Assembly: GCA_038363925.1 (NCBI GenBank)
Contig: JAQQWL010000002.1
Span: forward strand, 5,456,001 to 5,520,000
Direction: 5' to 3'
Length of the DNA stretch: 64,000 nt
DNA from: Apiospora phragmitis
Lineage: Eukaryota; Ascomycota; Sordariomycetes; Amphisphaeriales; Apiosporaceae
Both the position numbers and the translations under genes were made by a program. Below are positions 45,650 through 57,693 of this stretch, piece by piece (the first letter of the stretch is position 1; the number at the start of each line of letters is the position of its first letter). A model generated the notes under the pieces. It had not been told where the DNA came from. It ran no database searches and saw only the letters and a program-made list of their open reading frames with translations.

Positions 45650-47449
45650 CGTGGACTCCCTTTAGTGGGAAACAAGAAGGTCAATGTATGTGATATGTCT
45701 TTGATGTACTCGCTTGCTCGCTCGTTCTGCTTATTTTCTTTGCTGTGTTAGCTGTAGTGCCGCGGTATTGGGGTTGACTTTTTGGTGTTTTGGACATATT
45801 ATCCCTATGGGGAAACAGTTAGGCACGTTGCTAGGATTCTGGCAGCTTGTTATAGAATCTCCGGTGCAGTATTCACAGAGGTAGATTTAGAGCTATCTGG
45901 ATAGTCGATTATCGGTATAGTGCGGAAGTGACTGAAAAAGAATTGTCTCGGTCACTCGTCTCTTTCTCCCCCTTTCTGATCTAATGCCAAAGACTCACAG
46001 GGAGCGGGTTATTCTGAAATAGAGTACTTTAATGCCTTGATCATGTGGCAAGGCTCAGTCACGCATGAGTAAATGCAAATTTCTATGTAGAAGCAATACA
46101 ATCTTAGTCTGGCGAGAGAATATACGCTTTCATCTTGTTTCTTGAGGGGGCCGAGTGCTAGCGATTAATGAAGAAAAGGGGTCTTGTCGGCACACCATTC
46201 TAAACACGACAACATACAGCCATATTTAAATATGAATCTAGAAAGCTGGCGACATAGAAACCGGACTCGTGATATACAGTGTATCAGCTCCCAATGTGGC
46301 TTTGTCGAGACTGTCACCACGATACTATCAAGGGATGGGCGTCAATATAGCCATGAAGCCACGGCTGAGGGACACCCCTGAGACATGGTATATTTATTTT
46401 ACGGAACATAACGGTGAATGAATTTCAATGTGCTCGTTAAGCAGGTTAACACCCTCAGGGGCCTGTTACTCAACACCAGTCTTATCAAGTTCATCTTGCA
46501 CTGCCATATACAACATCGGTGTTCAGTAATGGCACCTCGACCTAGGAAGGCACAATAGTATTCAAACAGAGATGTTCCCGAGTTCGATTTCCAGGCCCCC
46601 AAGCATGGAACAGGTCAGTCAAGGAAGGCTGATGTAGCACCTCTCGGTTGCGATTCCAGGGCCAGCGCGGTCTTGGAACAGCTGCTTGCCGCAACAGCCT
46701 TCACCATCTTGGCGGCAACGATGCTATCCAATAGCCTCTTGGTGGACATCTCAGTGTCAGCAGGACTCCGCAATAGATACAGACCGGGCATTACTGTAAA
46801 GATAAACAGGAAAGGGAAGGATAATGGTAAAGGAATAAAGTCACCGCCTACTTTGATAGTGAGCGAAGAGCAAGCCTGTCAATAGCACAGCTTGAGGACA
46901 TGACTTATATAACATGTTATTGCTCCGGTGCTTTCCAGGTAATGTGCAGCTACTTATTCAGTCAGTGGCATGTGACTTCAAAATTAGTGGCTCATGTTGG
47001 TGGGGCTTGCCGCTGCTCCAGGGGCCTCAGCGGCTTCCACCGTGCTCCCCACATAAAACATGTTTTGCAGCTTCCCATTTTGACTCGACTTCATTCAGTG
47101 CAATTGCATTCCAATGAAGGCAGTTGCAAGTGAAACAATCAACCAAGCCACCTGTGCATCAAGGCTGCCATTGATGACTGATCCAAAAATGGCAGATGTC
47201 TGAAAAGCTGATTCTTCACAGCGCTGCAGGCCACCCATGATTGGAACCCTTGAACCCTCACTGCTTCAATGCTTTATCCTTGTGTCAATCTTGATTGATT
47301 GATTGTACCGGCAGCCTGCATCTTGACCAACACACTTGCAGTTTGAAGGGCCGCATTCTTCCCAGCCATCCATCACACGGCGTATATCGCCCTTCACTTC
47401 CATTTCCAAGTATGCACAGCAAATCTCGTTCGCGAGTCTAGCTGTCATC
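45650..47449. other. long intergenic stretch
   Basis: Several short frames without motifs. A hydrophobic frame at 46673-46885 (non-ATG first codon) is not convincing. The last few hundred bases should hold the RdRP gene promoter. Confidence 0.35.
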
Positions 47450-50400
47450 ATGGATATCTTCATGTCCAACCTTCCAACCGACATTTCCGACAAGGCGCTG
47501 AAGACTGAACTGATGGCCAAGCTGTCCGCACTCGGTATCCAGGACTGGGCCTGCAACAAGCAGCGCAAGACGAGAAATGGCACCATTACATTTTTGCACG
47601 CCCATGATGGCGAGACCTTCTTGCGCGTGTACGGTGCTCTCGATATGCCGGGACAGATCGCCCGCAACGGCAAGACGAAGCAGAAGGCTCGTTTGTACAT
47701 ATTCAATCAGCGCATCTTCTGTCACAGAGGTCGCCAGCAACCCGACCCATTCCATCCCAAGGCTCTGCAGAAGGGCGTCAACGACCTTCACAAGAAGGCC
47801 GAGGATGACCGCCGCAAGAGATCTGAGCCGTGAGTTGGACACGTTTGTCTAGAATTCCTCGCAATGCAGCTATCTGACTTCTTCATGCAGACACCAGGAG
47901 GAGCAGCCGAAAGTCATGAAGGTCCCGTTTGAACTACAAGGAATAGGCGCAACTGGCCTTTCTTGTGGCTACTACACATACCACGCAGACGAGCTCGTGT
48001 ATGTACCCGAGGTCAACTGGCAAACTCAGGCAGGAATCGCCAATTTCTCCAATTACCAGCTGACTGTCACGTACACGGATTGGGGAGGACTTCCATTCGA
48101 CTCGAGATCCCGTATCGCATCATTGAGAGCATAGTCACATCCTCAACACCCACCGCCCTCACTTTGACCCTCTGGGAAGTCCCGCGCATCTTTGCAAATC
48201 GCGACCTTGGAGCTCTCGAGCCCGCCATGGCGAATTTGTTGACCCAAAAAGGTCCACAAGGGCCTAGTAAGGATCGGTTGACGAAAATCCCAAGAGGAAG
48301 CGCCGACCACGGACGGTCCATTGGACAGTGCCTTGTCTACCGTCTGTCTGTTTCGCCAGTAGAGTTTTATGAGAAGATCGAGACTCTGAAGAACAGTGAG
48401 CTGTTCTCGATTGGCCATCAGAATAATTTCCCGACTAGGTACGCAAAGCAGACCATTGCTGACGGCTTGAAATTCTTCAACGCGCTTGTTTCGGGATGTT
48501 CAAAGGTGATGCCGTTCGACGTGCTCTACCAACTCCAAGCACTGGTTCAAAATGCCTACCTGTTGCCCTGGACCGTTGACACCATACTTCGTCGGCTAGC
48601 CAAGTGTTATGGGGTGGGCAATAAGAAAGCTCTCCAGGACAAGGTAATAACCCCAGCCCCTGCAAAGACCTAATTCCTCCACTATGTTCTCGATTTCTCT
48701 GAAATGACGGCACGGCCATTAGTTTACTCCGAAGTTTCTGCTCACAACATATGATTAGGACTTGCCTTTCTCTGCTCAAGCGATCAAGCGAATCTTTCCC
48801 GAAATTCCATTTCCTGGAATAGGGATCGAGGCATCCATCTTTGAACCGGACAGCCTGTGGGACTACCTATGTTCCCTCGAGCAGCTGGTCCGGGAAGACA
48901 TGGCCGCCAAATTCTTCTCCGTAGGTTCAGACCCCAGGGCCATACCGATTCACAATCCACTAATGCATCTGCAGGAGCGAGCTCGTGATAACCTTACATG
49001 GGTGTATAAGGCTCAAGTTTCGTCAACGGGTTTGACTTTTCACGGACCAGAGCTAGAGGCCAAGAACCGGGTCCTGAGACGCTTCCCCGACCACGTCGAC
49101 CATTTCTTGCGAGTCCAATTCAGCGACGAAGATGGGCAGAATCTCCGATTCGACCCCAAGGCCAGCAACGATGGCATCTACCAACAATTAAGGAAGTGTT
49201 TCAGAAGGGCTTTGCTATTGGCGGCCGTCACTATTTCCTTCCTTGGGTTCTCGCACTCCTCCTTACGAAGTCATTCCGCGTGGTTCATGGCGTCTTTCGT
49301 CTTTGAGTTGACACTGCAGACGTACTTCACCGTCATCTCGCACCTTGGAAAGTTCAATCATATCTACTCCCCAGCACGATGTGCCGCGCGCATCGGACAG
49401 GTATTCTCCGAGACGCCTTTCGCCGTGGATCTTACCGTCAATGGAGTCAGCGACCATATTGTCCCTGATATCACTCGGATTGATGCAAAGGGTAACGAAA
49501 GCGTGTTTACCGACGGCGTGGGTACAGTCTCTCAGGAGGTCGTGCAACTTCTCCAAGATGCCATGCCCCAGCGAAAAACATTTCCAACTTGTTTCCAGAT
49601 TCGATGGGGTGGAGCGAAGGGGATGGTTGCGCTGGATACTCGATTGAAGGGGCGAAAGATGCTTGTCCGGCCGTCCATGGTCAAGTTCGAGACAGACGAT
49701 AAAGATAACCTGGAGATTTGCGATACAGCCGACAAGCCCATTCGTCTGATTCTAAACCGCCAGGTGAGCATGGTCCCTATGTACTGATTACCAAGGTGAC
49801 TGATACTCTACAGATGATCAAGATTATGGAAGACATGAATGTCGCTAAGGACTTCTTCCTCAAGAGTCAGAACAGAGAACTCAACCGTCTCCGTCTGATC
49901 ACAGCGCACACCATCAACACGGTGGAGTTTCTCAAGTGCCAAAGGATCGGAGAGCAAGTCGGCTTCGCGCAGTTGATCAGGTGGTTGGACCGGAACGAAA
50001 TCGATTACAAAAAGGATCGTTTCTTAAGCTCCATTGTCGAGGCTATGGTTCTGCGGGAGCTGAGGTAAGTTTGATGCCCCCATCTTGGATTTTCCGGTGT
50101 CCATGTGACGAAACGACTGGAGGCGATGCTTGAAACTCTCATTTCTATGACTAACTCAACAATCTAGGTTGCTGAAACACAAGGCTCGAATCCCTATTGA
50201 GGAAGGGGTGACCTTATTCGGAATCTGTGACGAGACCGGGTTTTTGAACAAAGACGAAGTGTTCATCACGTTCAACAAATCCGAAGCTGTTAAGGCTGAC
50301 TGCATGGAACTTGATCAGCGCGATATGCTAGTGACTCGGTAAGTTGGTTACGTTTCTCAAGACATCTCTCCCCATATGGGAGCCTGACATGGTGTATGGT

Positions 50401-51901
50401 TCCAGCTCGCCTGCAATGCATCCCGGCGACATTCAGATCGTCACCAACGTTATCCCGCCCGACGGTCACCCTTTACGATCCTTGCAGAACTGTATCGTGT
50501 TTTCGCAAAAGGGGGAGCGCGATATGCCTTCGCAATTATCGGGCGGCGACCTTGATGGGGATATCTTCAGTGTGATCTGGGATCGTGGCGCTATCAATGC
50601 CGAGACCCTGACTTTTGAGCCCGCTGGTTACCCTCGCATGCCTCCTGTCAACATCGGTAGAGAGATCGAACGGGAAGATATGACCGAGTTTTTCGTAAGT
50701 TGAATTTACTTTCGGCGATATCCTACGGCTGACACTTTTTTAGGTTCAGTTTATGGCGACCGATCAACTAGGTGAGCCCAAGGCTTTGATCCTTTAGGTA
50801 TGCCGCGTCACAACTGACAAAATCTGGCATCAGGGCTTCTCGCAAACAAACACTTGATTCTGGCAGACCAGCGGGATGCAGGTACAGTAGCCGATGGTAT
50901 TTGCACACATCTTTGACAATTGTTCTACATATACTGACCAGTCAGACTGTAAGATGCTGGCCGCGATGGCGTCTACAGCCGTCGACTATTCCAAGACAGG
51001 CATCGCAGTTGACATGGATCAACTCCGCAGTATCAAGTTCAACAGGTTTCGACCCGATTTCATGGCACCTTCTGTCCCCATGAACATTAAGAGTCGAACG
51101 GAAATCTCATTCGAAGAGGAAGTGCTTGAGCCTGCGGGAGACGATGACGATGAGAAGACTGGCAGTCCTCGTTTCACCTATTACGGATCCGACAAGATCC
51201 TCGGTCTACTCTACCGAGCTATCGATGAGAAGAGAATCTGGCACGACAGTGTTCGCGTCAACTCTAAGCGCGTTAGCGGACCCGCTGTCTGGACTGCTCT
51301 TATTTCACTGATTGAGGCGAAGTGCGTCGAGATGCTGGGTGAGGTCAACTGGGAACAGCATGAGAGCGAAGCCTTGAAGATCCGGGAAACGTACGAAGAC
51401 ATGATGTACAACATCACCATGGACTACTCGGAGCACGCGTCGATTCCCATCACGGAGCTCGAGGTCTTTACCGGCAACATCTTCAACAAGTCGGGTATTC
51501 AGACACCGCGGCAGCGTGATCGATCGATCAATCTGAAGGAGGCCTTTGATCGCATGTGCAAAACGGCTGTGGCCCTCATCCGCAAGAACAAGCACGGCCA
51601 CGGCGAAGCTGATCTGGAAGAGGACGATGTGGCCAGCACGGTATTGGACTACAACCCGCTCGCTGCACTGGAGCTCAGTCTCGCCTGTCTCCATGTCGGC
51701 CGTCGCAAGCAACAGAATGGCAATGGCGGACGTTGGGGCCAGAAAGGCGACAACGCTGGATTCCAAAGCTTTAAGGTGGTGGCGGCATCCTGCGTCACCA
51801 GAGAGCTGGACCTCGCAATCCAACGGGCTGAAATGGCGGAAGGCGTCTCGATATTGGGTGGCGGGGGCTATGTTGGTGTTAGTAGCAGCAGACGCAGTTG
51901 A
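47450..51901 (+). CDS. RNA-dependent RNA polymerase (RNA-silencing type), nine exons, frame defects
   Basis: Cellular RdRPs make double-stranded RNA for Dicer in quelling, meiotic silencing or small-RNA pathways. Exons: 47450-47829, 47891-48643, 48759-49763, 49814-50064, 50168-50338, 50406-50694, 50744-50771, 50834-50881, 50946-51901. All splice joints are in phase with good GT-AG sites, giving about 1293 residues. An RRM-like N-terminus (MDIFMSNLPTDISDKALKTEL) comes first, then LEIPYRIIESIV, SFLGFSHSSLRSHSAWFMA, ARCAARIGQVFSETPFAVDL, FTDGVGTVSQEV, KGMVALDTRLKGRKMLVRPS, PAMHPGDIQIVTNVIPPDG, and the catalytic loop QLSGGDLDGDIFSVIWD with all three Asp. One base is missing near 48100. A second missing base near 49197 is compensated near 49245, scrambling about 16 residues. 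The total exon length is one short of a multiple of three. Assembly error or very recent loss are the options; QDE-1, SAD-1 or RRP-3 type not decided. Confidence 0.88.
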
Positions 51902-53622
51902 GTCGAGGGTCTGATCAGGTAGTGGAAGTGGCGGGCAATGGCTCAGTGTATTCCAAATTACGATTCCATAGTATTACAATCCAGCGATTCTAATCCAGAT
52001 GATCAAAGTCATTCAGCTATCTCATGGCTGTCTTTTGGCAGTGTCTTGTACTACAGTACTAGCTGCTCAGGGGTAAAGTAGGTCAGGTCCCAGGTGTTAG
52101 GCAGCCTTGGTACTTAGATACCAGGAATCCATCCATAGTCATACGAACGTAATGGGATCCCGGGTGGCGCCGATTGGTGGTCATGTTTAGGCAACGCCAT
52201 AGTTACAGGGGTGAGGAGGAGCAGGCGTAATCGACCTGCCTTGGTATCCATGCCACTTCCACCCCTACATGCTATACCCTGTTAACGGGAAGTTGAGATA
52301 TTCCGTCTCGAAAGTCTCCGAGATCCGGCACCACCCCTACACCCCCACTCCCAGCGCTCGCTTAGCCGGACATATACTAGCACCCACGCGTAAGCACCCT
52401 AATCCAAAGGACCATGGGGCGAGCCGCTCGGGATTCTAGGGTCGCCTCTGCCACGTCCTTATTAGTCCACCCTACCATTGCGGACTAGCTCTGACGGAAA
52501 ACTTTGCTTGCGCGGGCTGCGAGAAGTGCGAGATGGCTCGCTTTGGAGCTGAGAGGATCTGTCTTACGACAACATTTGCCGTACTTTGTCAGCTAAGGGG
52601 GGGATTGAGGGGGGGGGGTATAGGTCAACATATCTCCAAAGGCAAACCGAGGTGATGGGAATCTGCAAGCAGAGCCATACCTCAATAATCAGATGGAGTT
52701 ACCTCGTTTACCAATACCACTCAAGGGATAAACATAACCAATCCATGACCGTGGGCCATAACAATGTCTCGCTGTAGAGTTTTATCCACGCAAGTATGGT
52801 CGTCGGTAGGAGTCGAGCATTGGGGTTTGCCAGAGTATAGATTTTGATTGAGGATGGCCGAGATTTCCAGAGAAACCAAGAGGAACTGAAATCTGGGGAA
52901 TCGCTAGTCGTCGGGGGAAAAAAGCTGGCATGTGCTGATGGCCAGGGACGACACCAACTACCCACCCATGGCCGCCGCCTCAAGCACTCAAGCAGGTATG
53001 CGGCAATACCAAGTGCTGCAACCTTGGCACGTATAAGAAACCCTTGATAACGATGGCACGGCCAATCATCGTCATGCATATTTCCCTGCAAGAGGTGTTG
53101 CGTTGGAAGTATACATCGACCACTACCTCGCATCGCATTGTTGGAATTCCCACTAGGCGTGCGACAATTGGCCTAGGGCCATCCATACCCTGCCCCTGTA
53201 ACTCGTATTATGTACGATTGGTCTTCATAGCGATTCGAAGTGCCGACACCCCCTCATCGGGCTCTTCTTCCAACCCGAATCATATCGATTCCTCGGGGAT
53301 AATAAACCTCATACGTCGCCAGAGAGTCATGCTTGCGTATAGGAAGCCGGCCCTTGGTAAAAGCACGTTCGCTCGCTACGTCAGGGACGAGGACTTCGGG
53401 GATCCGAGTTCCGCGACTAATAATATAGTAGGCCAGGGACCTTGAATTCATACACATGTGTGTATATATAACCATCACCTCTACCGCTGTGTAGCATGCG
53501 TGTTCTGGCATATTCTTCTAGTGCAACATTTTCCTGGTCACCAACTCGGCCGTGTGTAGCCTCATTCAGCTTACAAAGATCAACCTGTCTCAGATCTGTA
53601 ACAGTTCTCGCGTTCGCCCAAC
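51902..53622. other. intergenic, nothing assignable
   Basis: No coherent frame, RNA gene or repeat recognised. A G-run lies near 52,600-52,620. Confidence 0.35.
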
Positions 53623-55642
53623 ATGATGCAGCTTGGGGCACAGATGCTGCAATATGCACACAGCAATCCTCAGCGAGCCGCCGTACAGCTAATAGCCATC
53701 GCAGCTGGCATGGTAAGTTGATGAAGGGGCCATCCATCCGCTGGGTAATCTTTGGATTTCGGCAAACGACTAACCGATATTGCTGTCTTTGTTCCATAAA
53801 TTCTGGCTCTCACGGCGGGCCACTGTATATACAACCTCTTCTTCCACCCGCTGCGCAGCTACCCGGGCCCCCGGCTCTGGGCCATGACCCGGATCCCGTA
53901 CACGCTCAACTTCCACACGGGCAAGGCCATATGGCGGATCCGCGACTTGCACGCCCAATACGGCCCCTTTGTCCGACTGGCGCCCGACATCGTGTCCGTC
54001 AGCCACCCGGACGCGCACACCCAGCTCCAGGGCCACCGCACTAAGGGCAAGCCCGAGAACCCCAAGGACGAGCACGTCATATTCCAGATGAAGGGCAACA
54101 TCATCGGCGCGAACCGGGAAGACCACTCGCGCTTCCGCCGCGCCATGTCGCATGGCTTCTCGGCACAGGCCAGTAAGTTATTCCTTGCCTATTTCCGGTG
54201 GCTTACTCTTTCGTGGAACATGAGACCACTGGTTTACTGACGTTCCCGGTGGCGAGGGGAAATCATAGCGTTGGAGCAGCAGCCCATGATTAAAAGATAC
54301 GTCGACCTGCTACTCCAGCGGATGCGCGAGCACTGCCACCAGGGCCGCAGCCCGCTGGACGTGACGCAGTGGTACAACTGGGCCACGTTCGACATCGTGG
54401 GCGACCTCGCGTCCGGCGAGCCATTCGACTGCCTCGAGGAGGCCCACTACCACCCTGGGTCTCGCTCATCTTCGAGAGCCTGTTGACCATGAGCAAGGTC
54501 TCCACCCTCCTCCGGTTCGAGTACATAGGGCGCCTGCTCCCCATGCTCTTCATTCCGCGCGGCCTCGTCAAGAAAATGCAGGAGCATACCGAGCTGTCAG
54601 CCATCAAGGTGGAAAAACGGCTTGGGCTGCAGACTGAACGTGCAGATCTCATTGGCAAAATGGTGAGCGGCAGCAGGAAGCAAGGCATTGTAAGTAATTA
54701 CAGTTTTTTCTTTCTTTTCGCCGGCGCAGTCCAGAATAGTTCGCTGCAGCCACTTGTGGTGGGAGACGCCACACAGAATCTGTCTGTCTGACGCGTGGTG
54801 TTAATGGTGTGTGACGCGAACAGGAGATGAGCAAGCAAGAGCTGGTGGACAACGCCGCGCTCCTGATCATCGCCGGCTCCGAGACGACGGCGGTGCTCCT
54901 GAGTGGGGCGACGTACCTCCTGGCCAAGCACCGGCACGTGCTCGAGCGGCTACAGGTCGAGGTCTGCTCCAGCTTCTCCTGCGAGGACGAGATCGATCTC
55001 GTCAGCACGCAGAAGCTCAAGTACCTGCAGGCCGTGCTGGACGAGTCCCTGCGCTACTACCCGCCAGCCGTCGGCGCCCTGCCGCGCGTGATCGCGCCGG
55101 GCGGCGACCACATCGTTGACCGGCATGTGCCCGGAGGCGTAAGTTTTGTCCATCATCATGCCACCAACCAACTTGACTCGACAGTGATTTGGATGCTTAC
55201 GAAATATCACAGACGGTGCTGGAGGTGTGGCAGTGGGTGCTCTTTCACAACACGACGTATTTCCACAAGCCCGACGAGTTCCGCCCAGAACCCTGGCTCG
55301 GCGACGAGGAATTCAAGAACGACGCGCTGGCGGGCGTGACGCCTTTCTCCGTCGATCCCAGGAACTGCATTGGGAAGAAGTAAGATGATCAAGAGTCAAG
55401 AGTAAACCCGTTCCTATTCCATCAAGGGCGCATGGCTAACGAGGCATCATTATAGTCTTGCCTACGCGGAAATGCGATTGATCCTGGCTCGCATCGTGTG
55501 GAATTTCGACTTCAGCCTGGCGCCCGGGATGGAGGACTGGTATGAACGGTGCGAGGCGTACACGGCGTGGAAGAAGCCTGCACTCGGCATCTCTTTTATA
55601 CCCAGGGCTGCTGAAAAGATGGAGGTTTCAAAAGAAGAATGA
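53623..55642 (+). pseudogene. cytochrome P450 (fungal microsomal), damaged
   Basis: An N-terminal exon MMQLGAQMLQYAHSNPQ...AVQLIAIAAGM (53623-53714) ends at a GTAAGT donor, but no AG acceptor exists before the next coding segment (ILALTAGHCIYNLFFHPLRS from about 53800); AA stands at the expected place. Then come YPGPRLWAMTR, YGPFVRLAPDIVSV, HSRFRRAMSHGFSAQA (intron 54173), LDVTQWYNWATFDIVGDLASG, a frameshift near 54453 (C3 where C4 is needed), FESLLTMSKVS, the I-helix LLIIAGSETTAVLL (about 54870), the K-helix VLDESLRYYPP, and PGG (intron 55140). The heme loop reads PFSVDPRNCIGK; the family consensus is FxxGxRxCxG, so Gly is Asp. The usual PERW reads PEPW. Three GT-AG introns after the first join in phase. 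CYP65/TRI11-like by general look. Likely non-functional. Confidence 0.82.
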
Positions 55643-55901
55643 TGTCGATTAATTGATTGATTAATCGCTGGTGTTGCAGGTGGTGTACGCGGGTAATTCC
55701 GGGGGATTTCCAGCACGTTTTCCCGCAGGTACAGAGCCTGATTAGCGGCCATTGACTTGGAACTGCAGGCCACAAATAGAGTGCTAATAGCGCACGAGCC
55801 ATCCGACCTGAGAGAAGTGGGATTGAATGAGAGATGCCATACAACCATCGCAAAAAATAATAAACCCACCACGTGATTCTGAACATGAATAGCAGTTCGT
55901 C

Positions 55902-57467
55902 ATGATGCAATGGGCACGCGTGACCCGCAGCACCTGTAGACACGGAGTTCGGTCTCCATCCGTCTTCTCGACGAGCATAAGTTTATCGTCGCCGGCTTCA
56001 AGGCGCCAGAAGCATTCGAAAAAAACATCGTCGTCGTCGGGGAAAGCAGCCAAAGCAGGCTCCGACAGCACGCGGCCGCCCGTCTTCTCGCCGCTCGTCG
56101 CGCCCAAGGAGGGCACGCTTCGCATCTTCTCGTGGAACGTGAACGGCATCGCGCCCTTCGTCCAACAGTATCTTCAGCAGCAGCAGCAGCAGCAGCAGAG
56201 CAGCATCGAAGAGCCGCGGTTTGGTGGGGCTATTAATAGCAGACGAACCCCGGGCGAGCAGGGCTCTGCAGCTCCGAAGAAGCGCGGCAAGGGTGAGGGT
56301 GGGGGTGATGAGCATGGCGATCCGTCCAAAAAAGGCGAGGCTTCGCTGCGGCAGGCATTGAAACGATACGAATGGCCTCACATGTTGCTCCTGCAAAACG
56401 TCCGGATCAAGCCGAGGGACAAGGCGACGCAAAGCGCCATCCGCGACGCTGTCAACGCGGCCCAGTCATCGGGTCCCAGGCCTCTGCCGCTCTCACGTGA
56501 TGTCAACCCCCGTGGATTCTTAGACGCAACTTCGCCAGCAGCGGTCATGGTCGATGGAGGACCCAAGTACAACGTCTTCTTCCATTTGCCCGCTTCGGAT
56601 CCTTACGACGACGCGAAGGGGTCCGACGAAGGCGTGGCCGGCGTGGCCGCCATCATCCGCCGGGACTCCCACGTACTCTCGGTCGGCGGCGCGTGGTGGG
56701 ACAAAGAAGGCGGCCGGGTCCAGGTGATCGAGACCAAACGCCTGAGCTTCCCGCTCGACGGCGATGCCGACGAAGCCGCCTGGAGCAGCAGCAACCTCGA
56801 GCCAGTCGAACTCGCCATCTTCAACGTCTATTCCGTCAAAGGCACGGGCACCGGCTACGAAACCTCCTATCCGTTAGGAGGCGACTCGGGGCCCTCCCGG
56901 ACGCGCCAACACAACCAGAAGCTGGCGCTGCACGCCGCCCTGCTCCGGGAAGCCCACTCGTACGGCGCGCGGGGTCACCACGTCCTCCTCGCCGGCACCT
57001 TCCACGTGGCGCCCGACGCGCGCGACGCCCACCCCAAACTGCGGAATTACCCGATCCAGCACCTCCACAACCGCACCGACTTCCAGGACAAGTTCTTCGG
57101 CAGGAAGCTCCTGCACAAGGCGCCGGAAGGTGCGGCGCCGGCCAAGGGCAACCACACCCGATGGCAGAAGGGCCTGGACGGCATCGACACGTTCCGGCAC
57201 GTGCACGGCGACGAGCGGCGGTACAGCCACCACCCGCGGGGCCGGACCTGGGGTGCCCGCTGCAAACGCGTGGATCTGATCATCGCAGCCCAGTCGCTGG
57301 AGGATGCTATCGTCGGCGCCGGCATTTGCGACAGTCCCCGCGACTGGGGGCCCAGTGACCACTGTCCCGTCTGGGTGGAGATTTCCAATAACATTCCTCA
57401 GGAAAAAGGTGTTTATCTTCCTCATCAGGAACAAGAGATTACTGGGCGTCATGACGGGGAGGAATGA
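55902..57467 (+). CDS. endonuclease/exonuclease/phosphatase (EEP)-fold protein with altered catalytic residues
   Basis: A single 521-codon frame from ATG 55902. The N-terminus is basic and Ser-rich (a possible organelle or nuclear targeting region). The EEP domain starts at about residue 73 with LRIFSWNVNGIAPFV, followed by a poly-Gln insertion (residues 92-99) and a Lys/Gly-rich insertion. Family landmarks follow: EWPHMLLLQNVRIKPRDK, GVAGVAAIIRRDS, IFNVYSVKGTG, HHVLLAGTFHVAPDARDAHP, DTFRHVHGDERRYSHHPRG, RVDLIIAAQSL and WGPSDHCPVWVEI. In ExoIII/Apn-type enzymes the second and fourth motifs read LQE(V/T) and GDFN; here they read LQN and GTFH, so the metal-binding Glu and the Asp-Asn pair are gone while the final SDH is kept. 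The frame has no stop or shift and strong GC3 bias, suggesting it is expressed but catalytically altered. Confidence 0.82.
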   Translation: MMQWARVTRSTCRHGVRSPSVFSTSISLSSPASRRQKHSKKTSSSSGKAAKAGSDSTRPPVFSPLVAPKEGTLRIFSWNVNGIAPFVQQYLQQQQQQQQSSIEEPRFGGAINSRRTPGEQGSAAPKKRGKGEGGGDEHGDPSKKGEASLRQALKRYEWPHMLLLQNVRIKPRDKATQSAIRDAVNAAQSSGPRPLPLSRDVNPRGFLDATSPAAVMVDGGPKYNVFFHLPASDPYDDAKGSDEGVAGVAAIIRRDSHVLSVGGAWWDKEGGRVQVIETKRLSFPLDGDADEAAWSSSNLEPVELAIFNVYSVKGTGTGYETSYPLGGDSGPSRTRQHNQKLALHAALLREAHSYGARGHHVLLAGTFHVAPDARDAHPKLRNYPIQHLHNRTDFQDKFFGRKLLHKAPEGAAPAKGNHTRWQKGLDGIDTFRHVHGDERRYSHHPRGRTWGARCKRVDLIIAAQSLEDAIVGAGICDSPRDWGPSDHCPVWVEISNNIPQEKGVYLPHQEQEITGRHDGEE

Positions 57468-57693
57468 TGGGATTGATAGGCCGTGGTCGAAATGGGCCAA
57501 GGGCCAATGATTCGCAGCCGTAGGCAAGCGAAGACGGAACAAGCAAAAGGACGAATGGGAGTGAGTGTTTGAGTCAGTGGTCTGGTCAATTCTCAACGCC
57601 ACGAATGTAATCACTAGGTATGTGGTATGTACCGGACTGTCACAAACATTTACACACGCCTCGTGTCAAACTCGAATAATACATCGTAGTCCC

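Noticed and set aside
46673..46885. Small hydrophobic frame upstream of the RdRP gene
   Set aside because: Non-ATG first codon, no homologous motif and no splice partner.
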